DNA of 64,000 nt from Verrucomicrobiota bacterium. Its GTDB lineage: Bacteria > Verrucomicrobiota > Verrucomicrobiia > Limisphaerales > J093. The position numbers and the translations under genes were made by a program. A model generated the notes under the pieces. The model was not told the origin of the DNA, searched no databases, and saw only the letters and a list, made by a program, of their open reading frames with translations. This document shows, piece after piece, positions 45,214 to 53,149 of this stretch; positions within the stretch are counted from its first letter, which is position 1; each line of letters opens with the position of its first letter. The stretch spans positions 186,001-250,000 of the forward strand of contig JADJWF010000001.1 in NCBI GenBank assembly GCA_016716505.1, read 5' to 3'.

Positions 45214-46419
45214 TCAGGTACGCCGCACCCGCCCCACCAGCAGCGCCCCCGCCATGAACAACACCGCACTATAACCGAAAGCCACGCTCGTCCCAAAAGC
45301 TGTCCACAGCACGCCCACCACTGCGCTCGACACGAAATCGCCCACGCCGTTCACCGTCGCCAGCACGCCGAAGCCCATCCCGTGATGCTCCGCGCCCACC
45401 AACTCCGCGCACAACGAATCCTCCAGCGTCTCCTCGATCGCCACGTACACCCCGCCCAGCACGAACACCGCCGCCAGCGTCCACACGTTCAACGGCAGTG
45501 CAATGATCAACATCGCCATCACCGCCGCCATGCCGTAACCCGCCGCCAGCACACGCGGCTTCGGAAACCGATCCGCCAGCCAGCCCGCCACCAAGGCAAA
45601 GGCCGCGTAGAAAACATTGTGCGCCACGTAAAGCCCCACCGCGACGCTCGCCGCCTTCGCCGCGCCCAACTCCGGCGTCAACTTCTGCGTCGCCAGCAAT
45701 ATCAACAACGTGTGCGCAAAGTCCCCCGCGCCGAACAGCCCCACCGCCACGAGAAACTTTCGGTAACGCGGCGGCAACGCCCGCAGCCGCGCGCCAAACG
45801 AAATGTGCGGCACGGGCTTCCGCTGCCGTTCCCGCACCAGCAACGTGATCGCCGCGACCGCCAGAAGACCCGGAATCAACGTCAGCGCGAACAACGTCGG
45901 ATAATGATGCCCCACCAGCGGCAGCAACAGCAGCGCCGTCGCCGGGCCGACGATTGCCCCCAGCGTGTCCATCATCCGCTCGAACCCGAACGCCCGCCCG
46001 TAAGTCTCCGGTGTGACCGCCGCCGCCAGCAACGCCTTGCGCACCGGCGTCCGCACGCCGCGCCCGAACCACGCCGCCGCCCGCGCCAGCAGCACGTGCC
46101 ACGCGCTGGTCGCCAGCCCGAACGCCGCCGTGCCCAGCGCCGTCACCAGATACCCCGCCACCGCGATGGGTTTGCGCCGCGGCAGTTTGTCCGTGTAATA
46201 CCCGCTGGCCATCTTGGCGAAGCTCGACAACCCGTCGCTTACGCCCTCGATGATCCCGAGCCACGCCGCCGCCACGCCCATCGTGGCCAGAAACGCCGGC
46301 ATCACTGTCGTGGCGATCTCATGCGACCAATCCGCGAAGAGCGACGCCAGCCCGATGCCCAGCACCGTCCCATTGAGCCAGCGCGGGCGGCGTTTGGACT
46401 GTGCGTCGTCAGCTTGCAT
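45214..46419 (-). CDS. MFS transporter of unknown substrate
   Basis: A 401-residue 12-TM protein. ASLFADWSHEIATTVMPAFL opens the first helix, SGYYTDKLPRRKPIAVAGYL holds the MFS A-motif loop, and ARAAAWFGRGVRTPVRKALL is a conserved cytoplasmic stretch seen in a widespread group of uncharacterised MFS proteins. The substrate is unknown. A diverged 300-base fragment of this gene (residues about 108-196) lies at 49141-49437, on the far side of the restriction-modification genes. Its start is 38 bases from the end of the methylase gene. Confidence 0.85.
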   Translation of the reverse strand: MQADDAQSKRRPRWLNGTVLGIGLASLFADWSHEIATTVMPAFLATMGVAAAWLGIIEGVSDGLSSFAKMASGYYTDKLPRRKPIAVAGYLVTALGTAAFGLATSAWHVLLARAAAWFGRGVRTPVRKALLAAAVTPETYGRAFGFERMMDTLGAIVGPATALLLLPLVGHHYPTLFALTLIPGLLAVAAITLLVRERQRKPVPHISFGARLRALPPRYRKFLVAVGLFGAGDFAHTLLILLATQKLTPELGAAKAASVAVGLYVAHNVFYAAFALVAGWLADRFPKPRVLAAGYGMAAVMAMLIIALPLNVWTLAAVFVLGGVYVAIEETLEDSLCAELVGAEHHGMGFGVLATVNGVGDFVSSAVVGVLWTAFGTSVAFGYSAVLFMAGALLVGRVRRT

Positions 46420-46457
46420 CGCGTAGTGGGCACGGATGACGCGGAAGCTCTCCGTGG

Positions 46458-48077
46458 TTATGACTTGCGGTAGCGCCGCGATGAACTCGACCCGCCATCT
46501 TGTTTCGCGGTCGGCCGGCCCTGCGATGTCATCGTTGGCTCTTCCAAAAGTGTCAACTCAGTGGCGACCGGCGGTGATTTCAAACCAACTTCTTTCAAGA
46601 CGGCGTCCGGGATTTCCAGCATGTCCAGTTGACGCGGTTCAACTTTCAACGCGCCTCCTCCGTAAGATTTGCCGGCAAACACCAGGTTCTCGAGTGTGGC
46701 GGGGTGATTCAAGGCACGCCAGAGCCAGCGCACGGCGTCGGGCCGGGAATCCCAAGGATACACACACAAGAATCCGGTTAGCGGGACAACGCCCGCCTCG
46801 TTCAGAATGAAGCGGCAGTCCCGGCGGCCGAGATAGGCAAACAGGATGGGCGGAGGCATCCGCTGCTCCATTTTATACCAGGGTCGGCGACTTTGAATCA
46901 GGGCCCGCTCGTGCAGCCTCTGCTGCTCACCTTGGTCAAGATAAGATCGCAGCGGCGCTGGTAGGCGCTCCTTGGCCGTGCTGTCCAAGTTCAGCAGCCA
47001 CGTGGGACGGCCTTGCCTTTCCAGCGTGGCCAGCGTTTCAGGTTTCAGCGTGTCGCCGGGACAATCCCGGGTTCTGCCAATGGCTCGCACGAAGTAACGC
47101 GCGTCCAAATTCAGTTCGGCAATCTGTTGTCGGGTCAGGAAGAAGAAGTCGTTCGCGCCGGTGGCGATTCCGCGCATGATGCGGGCGAAATGCGACAGCG
47201 GAACGCCTTGAGACAAGGCGCTCCGGGGTGGCCGCGAGAGACCGGTGGACAGGGCCTCAGCGAGTTTGCGGTCGTGACAGACCAGCGCCAGATGGTCGCT
47301 ATTTCCGTTCGCCAAGCGACGCAGGGCTTGCGTGATGGCGTCACTATCACGCTCCAGCACTCGTATCCACCGAAGACAATCCTGGGGCGTGTTGTTCGAG
47401 ATCAGGAACACCATTGCATTGGTATCCACTTTCGGAAACGGCGCGGCCGTCGCGTCGAAAGTCAACACTGCCTCCAAGCGAAATCGCTCGCACAGCCGAT
47501 TCCAAAATGCCCGAGAGGAAATGCCCTCGCAGACATCTGCAGGCAGCAGGAAGGCCAGCCGGCCGCCGGGGGCGAGGAGTTCCAGGCATTTCAACAGAAA
47601 GTAAACGTGTAGTCCGACACGGCCATCCAAAGGAAACCCCAAGACCCGCTCGGCAATCCGGCGCAACTCCAACTTGCGCAGCTCGCCGAGGCGGTGGTGG
47701 CGGATGTAAGGGGGATTGGAGATGATCGCGGGAAGGGTGTGATTCAAATGCGCGCTGATGAAATCACCTACAACCACGTCGTTAAAATCTGTCGGCGACA
47801 GGCCGAGTCGCTCGCCATCCTCAAATGACCGCTCGTGCAACTCGTAGCCAGCGAGCTTACCGGCGAAACCTGCGGCGCGTGCGGCTGCGAAAAACGTCCC
47901 CGGACCGACTGCGGGGTCAAAGAGAGTTCCGGGCTTAAGTTCAGTGACCCAAGCGGCCATCGCCTTTGCCAGCCAAAACGGCGTCCAAAACTGCCCCTTT
48001 TCCCGCAAGGCTTCGCGCTGCGGGCCTGTGCCTGGCAGGTTCTGGAATTCATGGGCGATCGCGGCGGACAACTTCAT
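46458..48077 (-). CDS. DNA N6-adenine methyltransferase, gamma class, of a type II restriction-modification system
   Basis: A 539-residue m6A methyltransferase. Motif X is in QFWTPFWLA (29-37), motif I in FDPAVGPGTFFAAA (53-66), and the catalytic motif IV NPPY at 121-124 in ISNPPYIRHH; the motif order X-I-IV marks the gamma class, and the long C-terminal half is the target-recognition domain. It modifies the site cut by the partner nuclease. Its ATG overlaps the nuclease stop by ATGA. GC is visibly lower than in neighbouring genes, a sign of transfer. Confidence 0.9.
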   Translation of the reverse strand: MKLSAAIAHEFQNLPGTGPQREALREKGQFWTPFWLAKAMAAWVTELKPGTLFDPAVGPGTFFAAARAAGFAGKLAGYELHERSFEDGERLGLSPTDFNDVVVGDFISAHLNHTLPAIISNPPYIRHHRLGELRKLELRRIAERVLGFPLDGRVGLHVYFLLKCLELLAPGGRLAFLLPADVCEGISSRAFWNRLCERFRLEAVLTFDATAAPFPKVDTNAMVFLISNNTPQDCLRWIRVLERDSDAITQALRRLANGNSDHLALVCHDRKLAEALSTGLSRPPRSALSQGVPLSHFARIMRGIATGANDFFFLTRQQIAELNLDARYFVRAIGRTRDCPGDTLKPETLATLERQGRPTWLLNLDSTAKERLPAPLRSYLDQGEQQRLHERALIQSRRPWYKMEQRMPPPILFAYLGRRDCRFILNEAGVVPLTGFLCVYPWDSRPDAVRWLWRALNHPATLENLVFAGKSYGGGALKVEPRQLDMLEIPDAVLKEVGLKSPPVATELTLLEEPTMTSQGRPTAKQDGGSSSSRRYRKS

Positions 48078-49045
48078 ACCCGCCTCCGTCCTGAAAGCTC
48101 GCGGAGGACCTGCAGAGCCTCGCCTGACAACTGCAACCGACCGCCGTCAAAGCTCACGTAAGGAAGAATGTGCCCATTCTTGTCCTCGACGAACGCGGGC
48201 AAGAGCCGCGGCTCTTCCGCGCTGCTGCCCAGCGGATAACCGTAGTGATAGTAATGTTTGAAGATGGTTTTCTTCGTCGTCGCGCCGCCCGGAGCTTGGA
48301 AGGTCTGAACCGTTGGTTCGGTAAGTTTTTGGGCGACGAGTTCCTCCGCGCGGTCGAAAGCCAACCCGTAAGCAAGGTCGAAGAAAACATGCCAGATGTG
48401 AACGGGCACATTCTGCTGTGCCTGCCATTGGCGCAGAGGCTCGCGGTCTTCTTCCTTGATGATGATCGTGGGTAAAACTGCGCCTTTCTTCAGTCCGGGA
48501 TTTCCGCCCAGCCGCCGTTGAGGCCGCAAGGGCGTGGCGAAATCGGGCATCTTCCGTGCCCGCCACAGGCTGTTCTCACACTCCACGGCTGCCAGTGCAA
48601 ACTTCAGCAACTCCAGCAGCCGCTGATCGTCCTCGGCGATGAAAGGCAACTCCGCCAAACCGCCAGCCTTGGCAATCGCTTGTTCCACGGCCGGTTTGTC
48701 GCTGGCGCAGAAGACCAGCAAATCCGGGCGCTTGATCTTGCCCAGCCCCGCCGCCTCCAGCCGTTCGAAATACAACTCAAACTCCCGGACGCTTCCGGTC
48801 GGCGCTGTGCCGCTCGGGCCATACGGGATGGCCACGAATTCCTTGGTGTGATTGACCGCCTCGATTAGCCGCTTCTCGCTCCAAACTCCTTGCGACCATC
48901 GCATCAGGAAATCGCTGCCGCGCAGCCGTCGTGGATTCAGCCAGAATTCCAGCCAAGACAACGGCGGCGGACTTGCTAGCACACCATCCAGTTGCTCGTC
49001 GCAAACTGAAAGCCAGGCTTCGAATGGATGGTCGTGAATCGTCAC
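48074..49045 (-). CDS. Type II restriction endonuclease, tentatively AccI-like
   Basis: A 323-residue protein directly upstream of the methylase and overlapping it. A PD-(D/E)xK-like site can be proposed: D108 in IKRPDLLVF and E155-x-E157 in AAVECENSLW; the ExE in place of ExK is known in some type II nucleases such as BamHI. The following SLWRARKMPDF context and the gamma-class methylase partner recall the AccI family, but I could not verify that, and the recognition sequence is unknown. Lower GC than the surrounding genes suggests recent acquisition. Confidence 0.75.
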   Translation of the reverse strand: MTIHDHPFEAWLSVCDEQLDGVLASPPPLSWLEFWLNPRRLRGSDFLMRWSQGVWSEKRLIEAVNHTKEFVAIPYGPSGTAPTGSVREFELYFERLEAAGLGKIKRPDLLVFCASDKPAVEQAIAKAGGLAELPFIAEDDQRLLELLKFALAAVECENSLWRARKMPDFATPLRPQRRLGGNPGLKKGAVLPTIIIKEEDREPLRQWQAQQNVPVHIWHVFFDLAYGLAFDRAEELVAQKLTEPTVQTFQAPGGATTKKTIFKHYYHYGYPLGSSAEEPRLLPAFVEDKNGHILPYVSFDGGRLQLSGEALQVLRELSGRRRV

Positions 49046-49140
49046 GCCCTAGTCATATTCGATTCTTGCGTCTCGGCCAACCAAGTTCGCTCCTTCACCC
49101 AAGTCAGCCATTGATCAACGATTGCGTTCTGGCCACCGCT

Positions 49141-49440
49141 CGCACCAGAAACGTGATCGCCGCCACCGCCAGCAAACCGGGAATCAACGTCAGCGCGAAC
49201 AGCGTCGGATAATGATGCCCCACCAGCGGCAGGAACAGCAGCGCCGTGGCCGGGCCGACGATTGCCCCGAGCGTGTCCATCCACCCTCCGTAGCAGGGCT
49301 ACTGCGGAGGACGGGTCATCCGCTCGAACCCGAAGGCGCGCCCGCAAGTCTCCGGCGTCACCGATCCGGCCAGCAACGCCTTGCGCACCGGCTTGCGCAC
49401 GCTGCGCCCGAACCATGCCGCCGCCCACGCCAGCAGCACT
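49141..49440 (-). pseudogene. Fragment of the MFS gene at 45214-46419, interrupted by a palindromic element
   Basis: By direct comparison, 49141-49280 and 49317-49437 match 45833-46097 in the intact MFS gene at about 90 percent identity by eye with no other indels, covering residues about 108-196. Ends on both sides are unrelated to MFS sequence. The 36-base insertion sits exactly between the two matching blocks. The fragment and the intact gene are direct repeats flanking the restriction-modification genes. Confidence 0.85.
49281..49316. repeat. 36-bp REP-like palindromic insertion in the MFS fragment
   Basis: The element contains CCTCCG at 49285-49290 and CGGAGG at 49305-49310, with TAG/CTA completing an imperfect 12-bp stem and a very short loop. 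Comparison with the intact MFS gene shows it is inserted between CATC and ATCCG with no loss of target bases. The shape is like REP/BIME elements mobilised by RAYT transposases. No second copy was noticed in this window. Confidence 0.75.
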
Positions 49441-49569
49441 CAGGAGCGCGGGGAGCAGAGCCGCCCCGCCGGTCGCATCAACCATCGCAGCCGCCGATTG
49501 GCCGCTGCTTGGGCGATTCTTCCGCCCGTCCAAGGGAACGAGCAGTCCTGTTCGACGCCAGCAACGAAA

Positions 49570-49595
49570 AAGGCGCGGACCGAAGTCCGCGCCTT
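49570..49595 (-). terminator. Rho-independent terminator for the PEP-CTERM gene at 49617-50429
   Basis: Perfect stem AAGGCGCGGAC 49570-49580 / GTCCGCGCCTT 49585-49595 with loop CGAA; on the minus strand it is followed by TTTTCG. It lies 21 bases past the gene's stop. Confidence 0.82.
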
Positions 49596-49616
49596 GAGCA
49601 ACCCACGCGCTCGGGT

Positions 49617-50429
49617 TCACCGAGCGATCCGCCGGTAAGCGGCAAACCCCGCCAGACCAAGGCCGACGATCAAGACCCAGCCGCGGGGTTCCGGCACGGT
49701 GAGCACGAAGGCCATGTCGAGCGACCTGGTTGGGTCAAGCGGATCGCGCAGTTCGTACCAAGCGGTCTGCCCGCTGATGCCCAAGTCCGCCCAGGTGGCA
49801 TCGTCGCCCCAATGGTTCAGAGAAGTTTTCCAGCCCCAATAGTGGCCGGTGTCAGTAATCCCCATCGCCTGCACCGAGAGCCAGTAAACGGTCCCCGGCT
49901 GCTGCCGGAAGTAGTCTTGCGGATCCAAGGTGAAGTTGTACTGCCAGACCTTTTGCTCCGGGGACAAACCGGAGGGCGAATTTAGGACCTTGTTCGGGTC
50001 GTAGAATAACTCGCCGACCGCGTCTCCCCAAAAGCGGACGGTTGGTTGCAGCGTCTTCGACCACAGGACATCTCCCGGCCGGCTATAGTCGCCCGGATTC
50101 GGGCCCGCCGGGATGTCGCTGTAGATCGTGAGGGAGAACAGACCGGGCCAGCCTGGTGGAGGACTGTCGCTCCACCACGAGCCCCAGACATGGATGTCCG
50201 TCACCGGCCGTGGGTCATTGCAGAGCCAATCGTCGGCGACGATTTTGCTCACGGGCGAGCCACCCGGATAGATGGCCTGACTCGACAACACGTTGTATCC
50301 GCCGGGGCCCATCTGGGGCGACTGGACCCATTTGTCGCGTGACGGGTCAACCGGCGGATCCCAATCGGCGAGCGTCGGCAAAGCCAGAACGCTTGCCGCG
50401 AGGCTGCGGAATAGAAGTTGAATTCTCAT
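49617..50429 (-). CDS. PEP-CTERM sorting-domain exported protein downstream of the pilus operon
   Basis: A 270-residue secreted protein from ATG 50429 (MRIQLLFRSLAASVLALPTLAD signal peptide). The middle has aromatic, beta-rich segments (VADDWLCNDPRPVTDIHVWGSWW), resembling uncharacterised PEP-CTERM proteins that may bind a ligand or substrate. The tail has VPEPRGWVLIVGLGLAG and the basic end YRRIAR, a PEP-CTERM signal. It lies about 300 bases after the secretin gene on the same strand, but has its own terminator, so it may be expressed separately or be a cargo of the machine. Confidence 0.85.
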   Translation of the reverse strand: MRIQLLFRSLAASVLALPTLADWDPPVDPSRDKWVQSPQMGPGGYNVLSSQAIYPGGSPVSKIVADDWLCNDPRPVTDIHVWGSWWSDSPPPGWPGLFSLTIYSDIPAGPNPGDYSRPGDVLWSKTLQPTVRFWGDAVGELFYDPNKVLNSPSGLSPEQKVWQYNFTLDPQDYFRQQPGTVYWLSVQAMGITDTGHYWGWKTSLNHWGDDATWADLGISGQTAWYELRDPLDPTRSLDMAFVLTVPEPRGWVLIVGLGLAGFAAYRRIAR

Positions 50430-50726
50430 GGTTGCCTTTCTGGTCAGCGGCCTTTCCCGCCGAGGTGGTGGTGGCAACCGGGGTTGTCATCGTCACTGGC
50501 ACGTTCGTTTTCTGGAAAGGCAAGTCCCTTCTAACCCTGTTTGGCTGACGCTTAACCCGTTCCCCATCGCCGGCGTGATGTCAAATGGAACTTTTCCGCA
50601 GCGGGCGGTCACTCCCGCCTGCGACCACCTTGCGGGTAAAAGTAGTCTGCGGCCGAGGTTCGGGCGGGGCGGGTGGGTGCGGTCCGGTGGAAACTCCTGC
50701 CGCAACCGACCCGTCAACCGCGCTCG

Positions 50727-52427
50727 CTACTGCCCGTCGCGGGCGGATGCCATCTCTTTCGCCGCGCCATCCTCGCGGACGATGCGCGGGGTGACAAACA
50801 TGACGAGTTCCTTCTTCTGCTTGGCCTCGGTCACGCCTTTGAAAAGGTATCCCAAGACCGGGATGTCCCCCAGCACGGGCACTTTGCGCTGCGACTTCGA
50901 GCTGGCGTCCTGGATCAAGCCGCCCATCACGATCGTCGCACCATCGGGCACGCGCACCAGCGTGGAGGATTGCTTGATGTCAATCTTCGGGGCGGTGGCC
51001 GTGCGGCTGGGTGAAGTCACCGTTTCGACCAGCGAACTCAGCGTTGGCGAGATGTCGAGGGTGATCCAGTGGTTGGAACTGATCTGGGGTGTCAGGGCAA
51101 GGATGGTTCCGACCGTGATGGTGGTGATTTGGTCGCCCTCGGTCTGAATTGTGCCGCCTTGGTTCTGGTAGAAGGCTGAAGTTTGGGAAAAGAAAGGGAT
51201 GTCGGTGGCCACTTTGATCAAGGCCGTCTGGTTGTTCAGGACGCGGACGCGCGGCTGCGAGACAACCTTGACCTCGCCCTGCGCCCGCAAGGCCTGAAGA
51301 ACCACGTTTTCGTTCAACACTGCCGAGTTCCGGGAGTCGGGCCCGCCGAAGACCCAGGCGTTCCTTGAGCTCAAGTCGAAGGCGTTCGGCAGCAGCTTGA
51401 AATCCCCGCCGGGCTCGGGTGCGAGGGCATCCACTCCGACCGTTTGGGAACCTGTGTAGCCGGAGGACTGGGCGACGATCTGGGCGACTTGTTGCCAGTT
51501 GACGCCCCATTGGAACTGATCGCCCAAAGTCACATCGTAGAGTTTCGCTTCGATGTCCACCTGCCGTTCGACAATCCCGTCGAGGGTCGCGAGGTAATTG
51601 GCGAGTCTGCGATGCGCGCTGGGGCGGTCGGTCACCTGAATGACGCCGGCCGTGAGGTTGATGGCGAGGGTCTCCTTGCCCTTGGGGGTCAGCACATAAC
51701 TCAACTCCTCTTTGAGTTCCTTCCAGAAATCCACTTCGTTGTCCTGCTGCAGGTTGATGGACGAACCGCCCATGCTGCCGCCGGCGCCGCCCATTCCGCC
51801 GCCAGCCCCCATGCCGCCGCCCGCCATGGCGCCACCGCCGCCGGCCATGGCGCCTTGTCCGCCCATTCCACCGCCGGTTCCCGAACTGGACGTCATCGTG
51901 GCGGAGCTTTGCCCCTTGCCCTTGCGTGAGAGTCGCAGGTAGTCCAACTGGTACGTGCGCGTGACGTGGCTGTTGATCCGGATCAGCCCGTTGTCCTCGC
52001 TCCACTCGCAGTCGTTGGCCTCCAACAGCGCGCGCATCATCTGCTCCAGGGGCAGATCGAAGACAGAAAGCGTGACCGTGCCGCTCACGTCGTTATCGGG
52101 GACAATGTTCAGGCGGTTGGCTTTTGCGAAGAGCGCGAGCGCGGTTTTGAGTTCCAGGTTGTCCGCCGTGAAGCTGAAAAGCCGCTTACCTTGTGTGTGG
52201 GCGGACACAGGATCGGGCGCCGCCTCTTGCGCGGGGAGACCAGGCGTGCTGGCGATCAGCAGGGCTGCCGCGGTCACGGCCAGAGACACCGGCTGGCGAC
52301 GGCGGCCGCCGGAAGGCAGGATGGAGTTGGCGGAATTCATACGTTGGGCGGGTGAAAACACAGGGCGCGACTGGCACCGTCCCATGCGGCACACGAAACG
52401 GAGGGGAAATCCCAGATTTGGTCTCAT
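50727..52427 (-). CDS. Outer-membrane secretin (GspD/PilQ/MshL-like)
   Basis: Forms the outer-membrane channel of a type IV pilus or type II secretion machine. The 566-residue protein (from ATG 52427, or 52340 beginning MNSANSILPSGG, a better signal-peptide start) has an STN/secretin-N region (FTADNLELKTALALFAKAN, DNDVSGTVTLSVFDLPLEQ), a glycine/methionine-rich linker at about residues 175-225 (repeats of MGG and AMAGG), and the secretin domain from about 290, with VLNNQTALIKVATDIPFF and VPDGATIVMGGLIQD. The Gly-Met linker is unusual. It overlaps the PilO-like gene by ATGA. Confidence 0.88.
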   Translation of the reverse strand: MRPNLGFPLRFVCRMGRCQSRPVFSPAQRMNSANSILPSGGRRRQPVSLAVTAAALLIASTPGLPAQEAAPDPVSAHTQGKRLFSFTADNLELKTALALFAKANRLNIVPDNDVSGTVTLSVFDLPLEQMMRALLEANDCEWSEDNGLIRINSHVTRTYQLDYLRLSRKGKGQSSATMTSSSGTGGGMGGQGAMAGGGGAMAGGGMGAGGGMGGAGGSMGGSSINLQQDNEVDFWKELKEELSYVLTPKGKETLAINLTAGVIQVTDRPSAHRRLANYLATLDGIVERQVDIEAKLYDVTLGDQFQWGVNWQQVAQIVAQSSGYTGSQTVGVDALAPEPGGDFKLLPNAFDLSSRNAWVFGGPDSRNSAVLNENVVLQALRAQGEVKVVSQPRVRVLNNQTALIKVATDIPFFSQTSAFYQNQGGTIQTEGDQITTITVGTILALTPQISSNHWITLDISPTLSSLVETVTSPSRTATAPKIDIKQSSTLVRVPDGATIVMGGLIQDASSKSQRKVPVLGDIPVLGYLFKGVTEAKQKKELVMFVTPRIVREDGAAKEMASARDGQ

Positions 52428-53149
52428 GGCTTGCCTCCTTCGCCGGCCCAGAGCTGGAGTGCGGCCACGACGCGGTTCACGGAATTGGAGCCGCCGGTCA
52501 CGTGGAGTTCGACCACGTCCACGCGCTTCTCCTCCCGGGCCAGGGAGTCGAGGAAGCGCAGCACCCGTTCATAGGGCGTTCGCGTTCCTTCCACATCGCG
52601 TGAGGGCTGGAGGGTGAGAGAAAGCGTGGCGGGAACCACCGCCACGGCCAGATTCGACGAGCTCGTGATCGCCGGGCGGCCGAGTTCGGCGGCAGCGTCC
52701 AGGGCCAGCGGAACCATGTCCAGGCGCAGTTGCGTCAGCCAGTGCTTGAGCGTTTCTGGCGTCGAGAACAGAAGCCCCTGTGCGCGCTGGTAGTCCGCCG
52801 CGAGTTTGGCCAGTTCCTCCGCGCTCAAGCGTCCCTCCATCAGTCCGATCTCGGTGGAAAGCCGGTTGATCTGGGAGGCCGCCTCCCGCGCCTCCCGTTG
52901 GACCGGCACCAGTCGTTGATAGCACCAGAATGCGACGGCCGCGGATACCAGCAGGGGCAGTCCCATGGCCGCCCGGATCATCCAGCCTCCGAGCGTGAGC
53001 GGTTTCTTCTTTCGAATCGTTCGCGGGGGTGCAGGCGGGGGATCGGCCGGCGGCTCAGTCCGGGGCCGCTCCCGGCCCGGCTTCGGGCTGGCAGGGGCGA
53101 GACCGAGCCGGGAAGGCGACGGCGCGGCGGACAAGGTCGGTTCACTCAT
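52424..53149 (-). CDS. PilO-like inner-membrane pilus assembly protein
   Basis: A 241-residue protein from ATG 53149, which overlaps the PilM-PilN fusion stop by ATGA; a start at 53161 adds four residues. A proline-rich cytoplasmic N-terminus (to about 55) precedes a single TM helix (IRAAMGLPLLVSAAVAFW) and a coiled-coil (residues about 85-130). The C-terminal half (ERVLRFLDSLAREEKRVDVVELHV) resembles the periplasmic ferredoxin-like domain of PilO. It would bind the PilN part of the neighbouring fusion. Confidence 0.75.
   Translation of the reverse strand: MSEPTLSAAPSPSRLGLAPASPKPGRERPRTEPPADPPPAPPRTIRKKKPLTLGGWMIRAAMGLPLLVSAAVAFWCYQRLVPVQREAREAASQINRLSTEIGLMEGRLSAEELAKLAADYQRAQGLLFSTPETLKHWLTQLRLDMVPLALDAAAELGRPAITSSSNLAVAVVPATLSLTLQPSRDVEGTRTPYERVLRFLDSLAREEKRVDVVELHVTGGSNSVNRVVAALQLWAGEGGKP

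Noticed and set aside
45121..46473. A 450-codon plus-strand open frame very rich in R, H and Q
   Set aside because: Antisense to the MFS gene; composition is a product of GC-rich antisense reading and there is no plausible start or family.
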